Both the position numbers and the translations under genes were made by a program. Positions 17,428 to 25,028 of a stretch of DNA of 64,000 nucleotides are shown piece after piece; positions within the stretch are counted from its first letter, which is position 1, and each line of letters opens with the position of its first letter. Under the pieces are notes generated by a model, which saw only the letters and a list, made by a program, of their open reading frames with translations, had not been told where the DNA came from and did no database searches. The DNA comes from Mageeibacillus sp. UBA6976 (GTDB lineage Bacteria > Bacillota > Clostridia > Saccharofermentanales > Saccharofermentanaceae): NCBI GenBank assembly GCA_002450155.1, contig DJYO01000031.1:20980-84979 (forward strand). The letters run 5' to 3'.

Positions 17428-18558
17428 ATGAATAGTAACAGATTTTTCCCTGAGATCCACGGAAACTTTGCCTTTGGCTGCATGAGACTCCCAATGAACG
17501 GGGCAGAAGTAGATCTGGAACAGTTCTGCAGGATGGCAGATGCATTTATCGATTCGGGATTTAATTATTTCGATACAGCTCACGGTTATATCTCGGGCAA
17601 GTCGGAGCTCGCCATAAGAGAGTGTCTTGCCAAAAGGCACGGCAGAGAGGAATTCCTGCTTACGGATAAGCTGACCGAGAATTACTTTGAGTCTCAGGAG
17701 GATATAAGACCTTTCCTTAAGAAGCAGCTTGAGTGGTGCGGGGTGGACTACTTTGATTTCTACCTTATGCATGCCCAGAATGCCGTTAACTACCTTAAGT
17801 ACAAAGAGTGCAGAGCCTATGAGACGGCCTGTGAATGCAAGCAGGAAGGTCTCATAAGACATCTGGGTATCTCATTCCATGACAAGGCTAATGTCTTGGA
17901 TCAGATCCTGACAGAGCACCCTGAGATCGAGGTGGTACAGATACAGTTTAACTATCTGGATTACGATGATGCGGTAATAGAATCCGGCAAGGTTTATGAA
18001 ACCTGCGTCAAGCATAATAAACCGGTATTTGTCATGGAGCCTGTCAAGGGCGGTAATCTTGTAAATCTCCCTCAGGATCTGGATAAGATATTAAGAGACC
18101 TTAACGGCGGCAGCAATGCAAGCTATGCCCTCCGTTATGCAGCAAGCTTCGATAATATAGCTGCCGTCTTATCAGGAATGAGCGATATGGATCAGATGCA
18201 GGACAATATAGATACCATGAAGGATTTTGTCGCTCTTAGTAGGAAGGAATTTGAAGTCCTTAAGGGAATAGCTGATGCCTTCAGAGGTAAGCTCATACCC
18301 TGCACCTCATGCAAATACTGCATTGAGCAGAATAGTTGCCCCATGGATATCAGGATACCTTACGTGTTCGACGCTCTTAACTCCCATGAGACCTTCAATA
18401 ACTGGCATTCAGAAAGTTACTACAAAAATATGGTTGTAGGCTCCGATCACGGCAAGGCATCAGACTGCATTCAGTGCGGTGCATGCGAGATGGTCTGCCC
18501 CCAGCATCTTGAGATAAGGGAACTGCTTAAGAAAGCAGCAGAGATCTTCGATAAGTAA
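17428..18558 (+). CDS. Aldo/keto reductase with C-terminal Fe-S motifs
   Basis: A 376-residue protein. Residues 1-280 form an AKR barrel with NYFDTAHGY (Asp and Tyr), LTDKL (Lys) and FYLMHAQN (His), the catalytic tetrad. The C-terminal 90 residues carry CTSCKYCIEQNSCPMD and CIQCGACEMVCPQ, a ferredoxin-like pattern. This architecture is common in anaerobes and is annotated as putative oxidoreductase; substrates are unknown. GAGGGG precedes the ATG. It lies 33 nt after the pilin-like gene and ends 2 nt from the convergent flavoprotein gene with no obvious terminator between. Confidence 0.93.
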   Translation: MNSNRFFPEIHGNFAFGCMRLPMNGAEVDLEQFCRMADAFIDSGFNYFDTAHGYISGKSELAIRECLAKRHGREEFLLTDKLTENYFESQEDIRPFLKKQLEWCGVDYFDFYLMHAQNAVNYLKYKECRAYETACECKQEGLIRHLGISFHDKANVLDQILTEHPEIEVVQIQFNYLDYDDAVIESGKVYETCVKHNKPVFVMEPVKGGNLVNLPQDLDKILRDLNGGSNASYALRYAASFDNIAAVLSGMSDMDQMQDNIDTMKDFVALSRKEFEVLKGIADAFRGKLIPCTSCKYCIEQNSCPMDIRIPYVFDALNSHETFNNWHSESYYKNMVVGSDHGKASDCIQCGACEMVCPQHLEIRELLKKAAEIFDK

Positions 18559-18560
18559 GG

Positions 18561-19178
18561 TCACCTGATAAAGTTTGTACCCTGACGGTCTTCCTTAACC
18601 GGAAGGCCGTATTCTTTCCTAGCCAGAGCTATACCCTTCATGAGGAAGGACATGTTCCTTGCAAGGGTCCTTAATGTCTGGAGCCCTTCAAGATCCTGAG
18701 ATGCCTCGCCCTTATCACATCCGTGCACACCGTTCCAGTACTGGCTCGTTGCGATAGGCATGGAGCTTATGCCAAAGTATTTATTCAGTTCGTCATAGGT
18801 CGCTGTAAGTCCGCCGCGCCTTGCAACAGCAACAGCTGCTCCAACTTTCATGGTCTTGTCGAAATGAGTACTGTAGAAGAGCCTGTCAAGACATGCCATG
18901 AGCGTGGCGTTGGAAGAACCATAGTAGACAGGTGTTGCGACTACAAGACCGTCAGCTTCTTCAAATTTGGGAGCGATCTCGCATACGATGTCGTTAAATA
19001 CGCATTTGCCGGTTCCGGCGCAGAAATTACAGGCAATGCATCCCCGTATAGCTTTATTTCCGATCTGGATACACTCGGTATCTATGCCCTCATCGTCAAA
19101 TATCCTGACCATCTCCTGAATGGCAATTGTTGTGTTGCTGCCTGCTCTCGGACTTGCGTTTAATATCAATACTTTCAT
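18561..19178 (-). CDS. Flavodoxin-fold FMN reductase / iron-sulfur flavoprotein-like
   Basis: The 205-residue protein starts MKVLILNASPRAGSNTT, the flavin phosphate loop of the NADPH-dependent FMN reductase family. At about residues 47-59 it has CIACNFCAGTGKC, the compact cysteine motif that binds a 4Fe-4S cluster in Isf-type flavoproteins. VVATPVYYGSSNATL is the second flavin contact. The expected role is electron transfer or quinone and nitro-group reduction in anaerobic metabolism. A GGGAGG site precedes the ATG. It is convergent with the Fe-S aldo/keto reductase. Confidence 0.88.
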   Translation of the reverse strand: MKVLILNASPRAGSNTTIAIQEMVRIFDDEGIDTECIQIGNKAIRGCIACNFCAGTGKCVFNDIVCEIAPKFEEADGLVVATPVYYGSSNATLMACLDRLFYSTHFDKTMKVGAAVAVARRGGLTATYDELNKYFGISSMPIATSQYWNGVHGCDKGEASQDLEGLQTLRTLARNMSFLMKGIALARKEYGLPVKEDRQGTNFIR

Positions 19179-19310
19179 AAGAAAACCCTCCCTATTAGAT
19201 TATATGACATTTGCTCAAATACGGACAGGATACGCAAGGTCACTTCTGCGGAGGCGCTTAAGAACAGAGAGTAAGATATGCTAAAATAGTCATTATAGGA
19301 GGCATCAGAC

Positions 19311-20087
19311 ATGGATCAGGAAGCAAGAAGGATCTTTCTTATTAATTCGCTCCTGGAAGAGCGGGGTGAAAAGGATGCCCAGATACCCGTATCTGAGACA
19401 GAGCAGAGAAGACTTTTGAGAGCACTGTTTAATGTCAGATCGCCGGGTCCTATAAACAGGAAATTCCTGGATATTCAAGACAGCTATCTTAGAGAAGAAT
19501 CCGAGAGCAAGGGGATAACCCGGCTCCCGGATCTTACTCCTGTAACAGGCGGGCTTTATGTCTGGCAGGGTGATATAACCACTCTCGAGTGTGATGCCAT
19601 AGTAAATGCCGCAAATTCCGGATTTACCGGATGTTATGTTCCCTGTCACAGCTGCATCGATAACTGCATACATACTTATGCGGGGATCCAGCTGAGAAAT
19701 GCCTGCGCAGACATCATCAGAAGACAGGGCCACGAAGAAGGGACAGGCCTGGCCAAGATAACACCGGCTTATAATCTCCCCAGCAGATTTGTTATCCATA
19801 CGGTAGGACCCATAGTAGAAGGAAAGCTTACTAAAAAGCATGAAGAACTCCTCAGCTCCTGCTACAGATCCTGCCTTGATGTTGCAGAAGAAAACAGATT
19901 AAAGAGCATAGCTTTCTGTTGTATCTCAACAGGCGTCTTTATGTTCCCGAACGAAAGAGCCGCCGAGATCGCTGTTCAAACCGTAAGAAGCTGGCTTAAT
20001 GAGACAGGCAGCGATATGAAAGTCATCTTCAATGTGTTTAAGGATCTTGACCTGAATATTTATCAGAACCTCCTGAAGCAGGGATAA
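19311..20087 (+). CDS. Zn-type macrodomain protein-ADP-ribose hydrolase
   Basis: A 258-residue protein with a helical N-terminal part of about 75 residues, then a macrodomain. VNAANSGFTGCYVPCHSCID holds the ADP-ribose asparagine and the Cys/His/Cys set typical of zinc-dependent macrodomains. VIHTVGPI and ISTGVFMFPNERAAEIAV are the other ADP-ribose loops. These enzymes remove ADP-ribose from proteins. In many Firmicutes and pathogens they sit beside a SirTM sirtuin, GcvH-L and LplA; none of those is here. AGGAGG lies before the ATG and a TAAAAT box lies upstream. Confidence 0.92.
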   Translation: MDQEARRIFLINSLLEERGEKDAQIPVSETEQRRLLRALFNVRSPGPINRKFLDIQDSYLREESESKGITRLPDLTPVTGGLYVWQGDITTLECDAIVNAANSGFTGCYVPCHSCIDNCIHTYAGIQLRNACADIIRRQGHEEGTGLAKITPAYNLPSRFVIHTVGPIVEGKLTKKHEELLSSCYRSCLDVAEENRLKSIAFCCISTGVFMFPNERAAEIAVQTVRSWLNETGSDMKVIFNVFKDLDLNIYQNLLKQG

Positions 20088-20098
20088 TGCAGTCAAAG

Positions 20099-20157
20099 TT
20101 GACATCGCTTATTTGGGATTATATAATGCAAACAAAACCGACTGTTAGTCGATTTTG
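20099..20157 (+). promoter_or_regulatory. Promoter and TetR operator of the efflux pair
   Basis: TTGACA (20099-20104), 17-bp spacer and TATAAT (20122-20127) form a near-consensus promoter. Just downstream is the palindrome CGACT-GTT-AGTCG (20139-20151). The flanks CAAAA (20133-20137) and TTTTG (20153-20157) extend the symmetry to 25 bp. It overlaps the expected start site and ends 12 nt before the regulator ATG, so autorepression is likely. Confidence 0.8.
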
Positions 20158-20169
20158 AGGACTCATTAT

Positions 20170-20775
20170 ATGAAAAAGGGCGAGAAGCGTAAGATCGAAC
20201 TGCTTAAGATAGCATATGAGCTGTTTATCTCCAAGGGCTATGAGAATACCAGCGTAGATGAGATCATCAGCCGGGCTGATATTGCAAAGGGCACATATTA
20301 TTATTACTTCAAGAGCAAGGAACAGATGCTCGAAGACGTAATAGATCTGATGATCGAAAGTGAAGCTGTTGAGGCAGAAAAAATAGCATGCTCAAATATC
20401 CCTGTTCCCAGAAAGATCGCCGGAGTTATCACTTCATTAAGTCCCAAGGAACAGGAGAGGAGCATAAGCGAGCAGCTCCATAAGCCTGAGAATGCGCTCA
20501 TGCATCTTAAGACCAGGAAGAAGCTTATTAGCGTCATAGTGCCTCTTTTGTCCAAGGTTGTAGAAGAAGGAATAGAGCAGGGGATATTCAGTTGCGACAA
20601 TATAGAAGAAAGAGTAAGGATGATACTTGAATTAAGTGATGCTGTCTTTAATGAGGACAGTTTTACAGATCATAGCATAGAGGTATTCATCGATATAACG
20701 GAGAAGATCCTGGGCGCAGGTAAGGGGACAATGGGTTTCATAGAAGATCTCATAGGCAGATCAGAAGCGGAGTAA
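20170..20775 (+). CDS. TetR/AcrR-family repressor of the adjacent MFS efflux gene
   Basis: The 201-residue protein has a typical TetR DNA-binding region: KIELLKIAYELFISKGYENTSVDEI and IAKGTYYYYFKSKEQML. The ATG at 20170 is chosen because GAGGA lies about 9 nt upstream; an earlier TTG at 20155 falls inside the operator. The gene is 7 nt before the MFS transporter. The clear palindrome between promoter and start codon indicates autoregulation and control of both genes. The inducer is probably a transported compound but is unknown. Confidence 0.9.
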   Translation: MKKGEKRKIELLKIAYELFISKGYENTSVDEIISRADIAKGTYYYYFKSKEQMLEDVIDLMIESEAVEAEKIACSNIPVPRKIAGVITSLSPKEQERSISEQLHKPENALMHLKTRKKLISVIVPLLSKVVEEGIEQGIFSCDNIEERVRMILELSDAVFNEDSFTDHSIEVFIDITEKILGAGKGTMGFIEDLIGRSEAE

Positions 20776-20782
20776 GCAGGAT

Positions 20783-22021
20783 ATGGAAAGAAAGTCAAAT
20801 TTCGGTAAATTCATACTGCTCTGGGCAGGTGAACTCATCTCTTCCATCGGAGGAGGTCTTACAAGCTTCGGACTTGGAGTCTATATCTTTGCCAAGACAG
20901 GGAGTGCTGCGGGGATGGCTCTTGTAACTTTGCTCGGTTTTCTTCCTACGATATTATTCTCTGTGCCTGCAGGCGTGCTCTCTGACCGCTACGACAGAAG
21001 GCTCCTCATGATGGTGGGAGACGGACTTTCTGCCATAGGAATAATCTATATTCTTCTTTGTATGCTGACAGGGGAGGCAATGCTTTGGCAGATATGTCTC
21101 GGAGTATTTATCAGCGCCTCGTTTTCGGCGCTCTTAGAGCCCGCATTCCGTGCGACGATAACTGACCTTCTTACCGAGGAGGAATATTCAAGAGCAAGCG
21201 GCCTTGTATCCATGGCAGGGAGTGCGAGATATCTCATATCTCCTCTTGTTGCAGGATTCCTTCTTACCGTAAGTGACATCAAGCTCCTGCTCATTATCGA
21301 TATATGTACTTTCTTCCTTACGGTAATAAGCGCAGCTGTTGTAAGAAAGAGCATTGCCGTATCACAGCATAAAGACACGAAGCCTTTTGGAAGGAGTTTC
21401 AAGGAAGGCTTTAAAGCCGTACATGGCAACAAGGGCGTATTTACTCTGGTCTTGCTGTCTTCAGGCGTTACCTTGTTCATGGGTATGTTCCAGATCCTGG
21501 CAGAACCTCTTATCCTGGCATTTAAGGATTCCAAGACATTAGGTGTTGCAGAGACCATATGCGCTCTTGGCATGCTGGCATCAGGTTTTATGCTCGGCAT
21601 ATTCGGAATAAAGAAAAAGTATGTAAGGACCCTGGTGTTCTCTTTCGTTTTTGCAGGTCTTTGCATGATAGGATTCTCCCTGATGGAGAACATAGTCGTT
21701 ATCTGTATATTCGGTTTTGGCTTTATGGCATGCCTGCCCTTTGCCAATAACTGCCTCGACTATCTCATGAGGACAAATATAGCAGATGAGGTTCAGGGCA
21801 GAGCCTGGGGTGTTATAGGATTTCTGTCCCAGATAGGATATGTTATCGCATATGCAATCTCAGGCGTTGCGGCAGATATACTGGGCAAGGCAACTGATAT
21901 GGGCGTTGGCAGGGGAGCTGCCATAGTAGTCGGTCTAGCAGGCATCTGTCTTATCCTTGTTGCAGCGCTCTGCACTCTTTCTAAACCGGTAAGGTCGCTG
22001 GAAAAGACCGGGGCAGCATAA
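20783..22021 (+). CDS. MFS efflux transporter
   Basis: A 412-residue major facilitator with twelve predicted helices. The loop between TM2 and TM3 reads AGVLSDRYDRRLLMM, the MFS signature with the conserved acidic and basic residues. It resembles drug/enterobactin exporter-type MFS_3 proteins. Coupling to a TetR gene 7 nt upstream supports an efflux role induced by its substrate. A terminator follows 48 nt after the stop. The specific substrate cannot be read from sequence. Confidence 0.9.
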   Translation: MERKSNFGKFILLWAGELISSIGGGLTSFGLGVYIFAKTGSAAGMALVTLLGFLPTILFSVPAGVLSDRYDRRLLMMVGDGLSAIGIIYILLCMLTGEAMLWQICLGVFISASFSALLEPAFRATITDLLTEEEYSRASGLVSMAGSARYLISPLVAGFLLTVSDIKLLLIIDICTFFLTVISAAVVRKSIAVSQHKDTKPFGRSFKEGFKAVHGNKGVFTLVLLSSGVTLFMGMFQILAEPLILAFKDSKTLGVAETICALGMLASGFMLGIFGIKKKYVRTLVFSFVFAGLCMIGFSLMENIVVICIFGFGFMACLPFANNCLDYLMRTNIADEVQGRAWGVIGFLSQIGYVIAYAISGVAADILGKATDMGVGRGAAIVVGLAGICLILVAALCTLSKPVRSLEKTGAA

Positions 22022-22068
22022 TCTGTTATCATTAACCGGAAAGCTGATTTGGGAGGCTTAACTAACAC

Positions 22069-22107
22069 GAAGCGTCGTTTCTTAAAAAGAAGCGGCGCTT
22101 TTAATTT
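22069..22107 (+). terminator. Intrinsic terminator after the MFS gene
   Basis: Arms beginning AAGCGTCGTTTCTT and ending AAGAAGCGGCGCTT pair with a few G-T pairs around a short A-rich loop, and TTAATTT follows. It marks the end of the chromosomal operon before the decayed element. Confidence 0.75.
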
Positions 22108-22124
22108 CTGACGGAGAGGAGGTG

Positions 22125-22329
22125 ATGAAAACAATGTCAGTATTCAGAGTCGAGAGAAACAAAAACTATACAGTAATGGCTAATTACCATGGAAGATATC
22201 TACGAGCTGTTTGTAACGGCTAAGGCGCAGGGGCTTCTTTTCAAGTTCGATTCCCTTGAGGGAGTTGCTGAGTACAGATATCAGTATTCTGTCCCTGCAC
22301 TTCTGATTATTATCCCGTCAAACGCATAA
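22125..22329 (+). pseudogene. Remnant of a replication-initiator-like (replisome organizer) gene
   Basis: GAGAGGAGGTG precedes an ATG at 22125. The frame reads a 5' end with SVFRVERNKNYTVMANYH, the characteristic start of mobile-element replisome organizer/helix-turn-helix proteins, but stops at 22223. A second frame just behind continues with KAQGLLFKFDSLEG, corresponding to the LKAKGLLSL block of the same family, and runs to a stop at 22327-22329. The rest of the gene is missing. This is a frameshifted and truncated relic, and evidence that an integrated element once lay here. Confidence 0.7.
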
Positions 22330-22330
22330 G

Positions 22331-22422
22331 TTCGGAATTAGATGATGTAAAACTTCGGAATATCATAGATGTTGACTTCGGATTCGGATAATAGTAAACT
22401 TCGGAATTAGATAAATGCTAAC
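22331..22422 (+). repeat. Four tandem 23-bp repeats (iteron-like)
   Basis: TTCGGA occurs at 22331, 22354, 22377 and 22400, an exact 23-bp period. The copies share TTCGGAATTAGAT and a GTAAAC-like end, with copies 2 and 3 more diverged. They lie between the initiator remnant and the ATPase gene, ending 31 nt before its ATG. They could be iterons of a former replication origin or binding sites controlling the ATPase. There are no unique spacers, so this is not CRISPR. Confidence 0.75.
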
Positions 22423-22453
22423 TAAGGGATATAGTAAATCGAGGACAAAACCT

Positions 22454-23614
22454 ATGATAGAAAGATTTGCAAAACAGACAATTATTCGCCTATCACAGCA
22501 GTTTTCTGTTGTAGCTGTGACTGGTCCGAGGCAGAGCGGGAAGTCAACGTTGGTTCAGGAGACGTTTCCTGATAAGCGATATGTTACTTTTGATGATAAA
22601 TCTGTAAGAGAACTTGCTGCTTCAAATCCAAGAGACTTTATTAAAGCTTTTAAGGATGGAGTAATTATTGATGAGGCACAAAAGGTACCAGAGATATTTG
22701 ATGCGTTAAAGCTTGTTGTTGATAGCGAAGATTACAATCCCGGCAAGTATATACTTACAGGGTCTTCTCAGTTTAAACTGAAAAAGAAAATCAAGGAATC
22801 GCTTTCAGGCAGAATTGGAATAGTGAATCTTCTTCCACTGTCGATAGCAGAACTGAGTGAGTCTGGTATTCTTGGCGAAGATGCGTATGATTACGCTTTT
22901 AATGGCTTCTACACACCATTTTACGACGAAAAAAAGCACTTTGATCGTGAGGACTGGTTCGAGAATTACATTGATACTTATATTGAGAGAGATGTTGCCG
23001 GTGAGATACGAGTATCAAATCTTTCGCAGTTTAAGAAGTTTATTCAGTTTTGTGCGATATACAGTGGACAGATGCTTAATATGGAGAGTATTTCACGTGA
23101 GATAGGAGTCAGTGCAAACACTATCAAGTCATGGCTATCGATCCTGGAAAATTCTTTCATAGTTCATTTTTTGGAGCCGGATACAAACAACCTTGGAAGA
23201 AGTATAGTAAAAACACCTAAACTCTATTTTGTCGATGTCGGACTCCTGTGCTATCTGTTAAGGATAGAGTCAAAAGAAGAATTACTTCTTTCCAGATACA
23301 AGGGTGCGGTTGTTGAGACAATGGCTGTAGCAGAACTGTTGAAATCAAGATTCAATAAAGGTCGCAAGGCTGAACTTACATACTTCCGAGATACAAATGG
23401 ATTCGAGGTTGATGTAATAGCTGACTGGCACAAGACGTATGCTTTGGAAGTCAAGAGTGATTTTGAGACTGAGAAGAAACAGTCTGCGAATGTTCGTAAA
23501 TACATTGAACTGCGAGATACAGAAATTAAAGGTTATGTTTACTATCTGGGAGACGTTACCTGCGACATAAATAATATCAAGTATGTCTCGTGGAAAGACT
23601 GGGGAGTCAACTGA
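22454..23614 (+). CDS. AAA_14/DUF4143 ATPase with PD-(D/E)XK-like tail
   Basis: The 386-residue protein has Walker A GPRQSGKSTL (about 23-32), Walker B GVIIDEAQKV and GKYILTGSSQFKL as sensor region. The C-terminal half is the DUF4143 domain, with GFEVDVIADW and YALEVKSD giving an intact D...ExK nuclease-type pattern. I chose the ATG at 22454 (GAGGA 9 nt upstream) over 22415. The gene is visibly more AT-rich than its neighbours and lies in the decayed mobile element. The cellular role of this widespread family is unresolved. Confidence 0.88.
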   Translation: MIERFAKQTIIRLSQQFSVVAVTGPRQSGKSTLVQETFPDKRYVTFDDKSVRELAASNPRDFIKAFKDGVIIDEAQKVPEIFDALKLVVDSEDYNPGKYILTGSSQFKLKKKIKESLSGRIGIVNLLPLSIAELSESGILGEDAYDYAFNGFYTPFYDEKKHFDREDWFENYIDTYIERDVAGEIRVSNLSQFKKFIQFCAIYSGQMLNMESISREIGVSANTIKSWLSILENSFIVHFLEPDTNNLGRSIVKTPKLYFVDVGLLCYLLRIESKEELLLSRYKGAVVETMAVAELLKSRFNKGRKAELTYFRDTNGFEVDVIADWHKTYALEVKSDFETEKKQSANVRKYIELRDTEIKGYVYYLGDVTCDINNIKYVSWKDWGVN

Positions 23615-23636
23615 GATTTATCAAAGTTATTGACTT

Positions 23637-24029
23637 TTAATAGTTAGTCTTCGTATTATTAGATTTGTAGTTTTTATAGTGGCGCTCCTGATTTGGATGG
23701 AGTGCTGTGCTCTTTTTACGAACACTGTTGATCACTATGTGGCAGTGAATATTACCGGCTCCGTTGTGACCATCTTTATGTGTGCAGACGATCGTCTGGT
23801 GACCGGGAAAAGCTTTCGCTGCAAGTCCCATCCCGAGGACTTGAGCCTTCTCGGGAGTCAATCCGTTGTCACGAACATCTTCAGGAGCGAAGCTCACGAT
23901 GTAGTGATGAGCCTTGATCTCATTGAAGCCGCTGTTTCTTCCGAAGAATGCATTTGTTGCCTTGCATTCATCATCGAAAGAGTATGGATCGCTATGTGTT
24001 TCTCTGTTGCCACGATACTCACCTACCAT
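23637..24029 (-). pseudogene. Fragment of a MobA/VirD2-type relaxase
   Basis: The 130-residue open frame matches the middle of a mobilization relaxase: HHYIVSFAPEDV, KAFPGHQTIVCTHKDGH and NIHCHIVINSVRK. The latter has the His-x-His metal-binding motif. The N-terminal part with the catalytic tyrosine and the large C-terminal part are missing, and I see no good ribosome binding site. It is therefore a relic of an integrative mobilizable or conjugative element, in line with the initiator remnant at 22125. It points towards the ATPase from the other side. Confidence 0.8.
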
Positions 24030-24167
24030 TTCTTTAACTTCATCTCTGACGTGAAGAATAAGATCAAGTAGGGAACACCGGCAACCGGTCCGTTTACTTA
24101 GTCTTTTTTGCGTGTTAGTATGGATTTACTGGCTTAGTTCAGAATATACATATAGTGGAGGATTCCT

Positions 24168-24314
24168 ATGGGTATCGATTGGGAAGAAATCTTTGGAGAC
24201 GAGAACAGCGAGAATTTCGAGGACCATTTCACCGGCGACGAGTCTTATGGAGATTACGACGATTTTTACGAAGATGAGTTTCCTTTTGACGAAGGGGACC
24301 CTGATCAAAATTAA
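24168..24314 (+). CDS. Highly acidic 48-aa protein, unknown
   Basis: GTGGAGG lies 6 nt before an ATG, and the frame runs 48 codons to TAA. Twenty of 48 residues are Asp or Glu, with few basic residues, aromatic residues dispersed, and a start of MGIDWEEIFGDENSE. No hydrophobic segment is present. It ends 15 nt before the HD-hydrolase gene and is probably cotranscribed with it. Possible roles include a DNA-mimic or protein partner of the hydrolase, but no family is recognised. Confidence 0.7.
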   Translation: MGIDWEEIFGDENSENFEDHFTGDESYGDYDDFYEDEFPFDEGDPDQN

Positions 24315-24329
24315 GAGAGTTGACCCGGT

Positions 24330-24932
24330 ATGGATGACAGACTTGCAAAACAGCTTGAGTTTATAAGAGAGATAGACCGGGAGAAACTGATCAAGCGCCA
24401 GAGTTATCTTACTGACGGCAAGACTCGGGAGGATGACGCTGAACATGCCTGGCATATGGCGATAATGACGATCCTTCTCAAGGAATATGCGAACGAGGAG
24501 ATCGATGTCTTTAAGACAGTGACTATGCTCCTCATTCACGATCTTGTGGAAGTCTATGCAGGGGATACCTATGCCTACGATGAAGAAGGCAAGAAATCCC
24601 AGGCAGAGCGCGAAGCCAGGGCTGCCGATAAGCTCTATAGCCTCCTGCCTGAAGATCAGGGGGAATACCTTAAGTCTTTGTGGCTTGAGTTTGAAGCCCA
24701 GGAGACACCTGAAGCAAAGTTTGCCAGGACCATGGATAATTTCCAGCCTTTGCTCCTTAATGATGCAACTGACGGCAGGGCCTGGAAGGAACACGGGGTA
24801 AAGCACAGCTGGGTGATGAAGCGTAATCAGAATACCCATTTAGGATCTGAGAAGATCTGGGAATATGCCAACGTACTTATCGAGTCTAATATTGCAAAAA
24901 ACAATATAATCGATGACAGAAACGGGATGTAA
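24330..24932 (+). CDS. HD-domain hydrolase (YfbR/HDDC2-like 5'-deoxynucleotidase)
   Basis: The 200-residue protein carries the HD metal motif: AEHAWHMAIM (first His), LLIHDLVEVYAGDTYAYD (His-Asp) and TMDNFQPLL (final Asp). This spacing is that of the YfbR/HDDC2 group, which removes phosphate from deoxynucleoside monophosphates. The ATG has a weak site (GAGAG). It follows the 48-aa acidic gene. The stop codon lies within a 21-bp palindrome that may be an operator for the following rmuC gene. Confidence 0.9.
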   Translation: MDDRLAKQLEFIREIDREKLIKRQSYLTDGKTREDDAEHAWHMAIMTILLKEYANEEIDVFKTVTMLLIHDLVEVYAGDTYAYDEEGKKSQAEREARAADKLYSLLPEDQGEYLKSLWLEFEAQETPEAKFARTMDNFQPLLLNDATDGRAWKEHGVKHSWVMKRNQNTHLGSEKIWEYANVLIESNIAKNNIIDDRNGM

Positions 24933-24945
24933 CATTGTTACATCC
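24925..24945. promoter_or_regulatory. 21-bp palindrome around TGTAACATTGTTACA, candidate operator
   Basis: The core 24928-24942 is the reverse complement of the site at 4793-4807. The symmetry extends to GGA...TCC. It overlaps the stop of the HD gene and is centred about 94 bp before the rmuC ATG. No T-run follows. Confidence 0.45.
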
Positions 24946-25028
24946 TGTCAGGTCAGGGTAAGTGTACGAATAATGGTATCCTGAATTTGAGATAATGCAC
25001 TATAAGAAATTATATTTGGAGGTGCATT

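Noticed and set aside
22331..22422. CRISPR array
   Set aside because: The repeats are contiguous with no unique spacers and no cas genes are near.
23615..23680. Downstream copy of the 23-bp repeat after the first ATPase gene
   Set aside because: Only a short CTTCGTATTATTAG resemblance exists and it lies within the relaxase fragment, so it was not counted as a flanking repeat.
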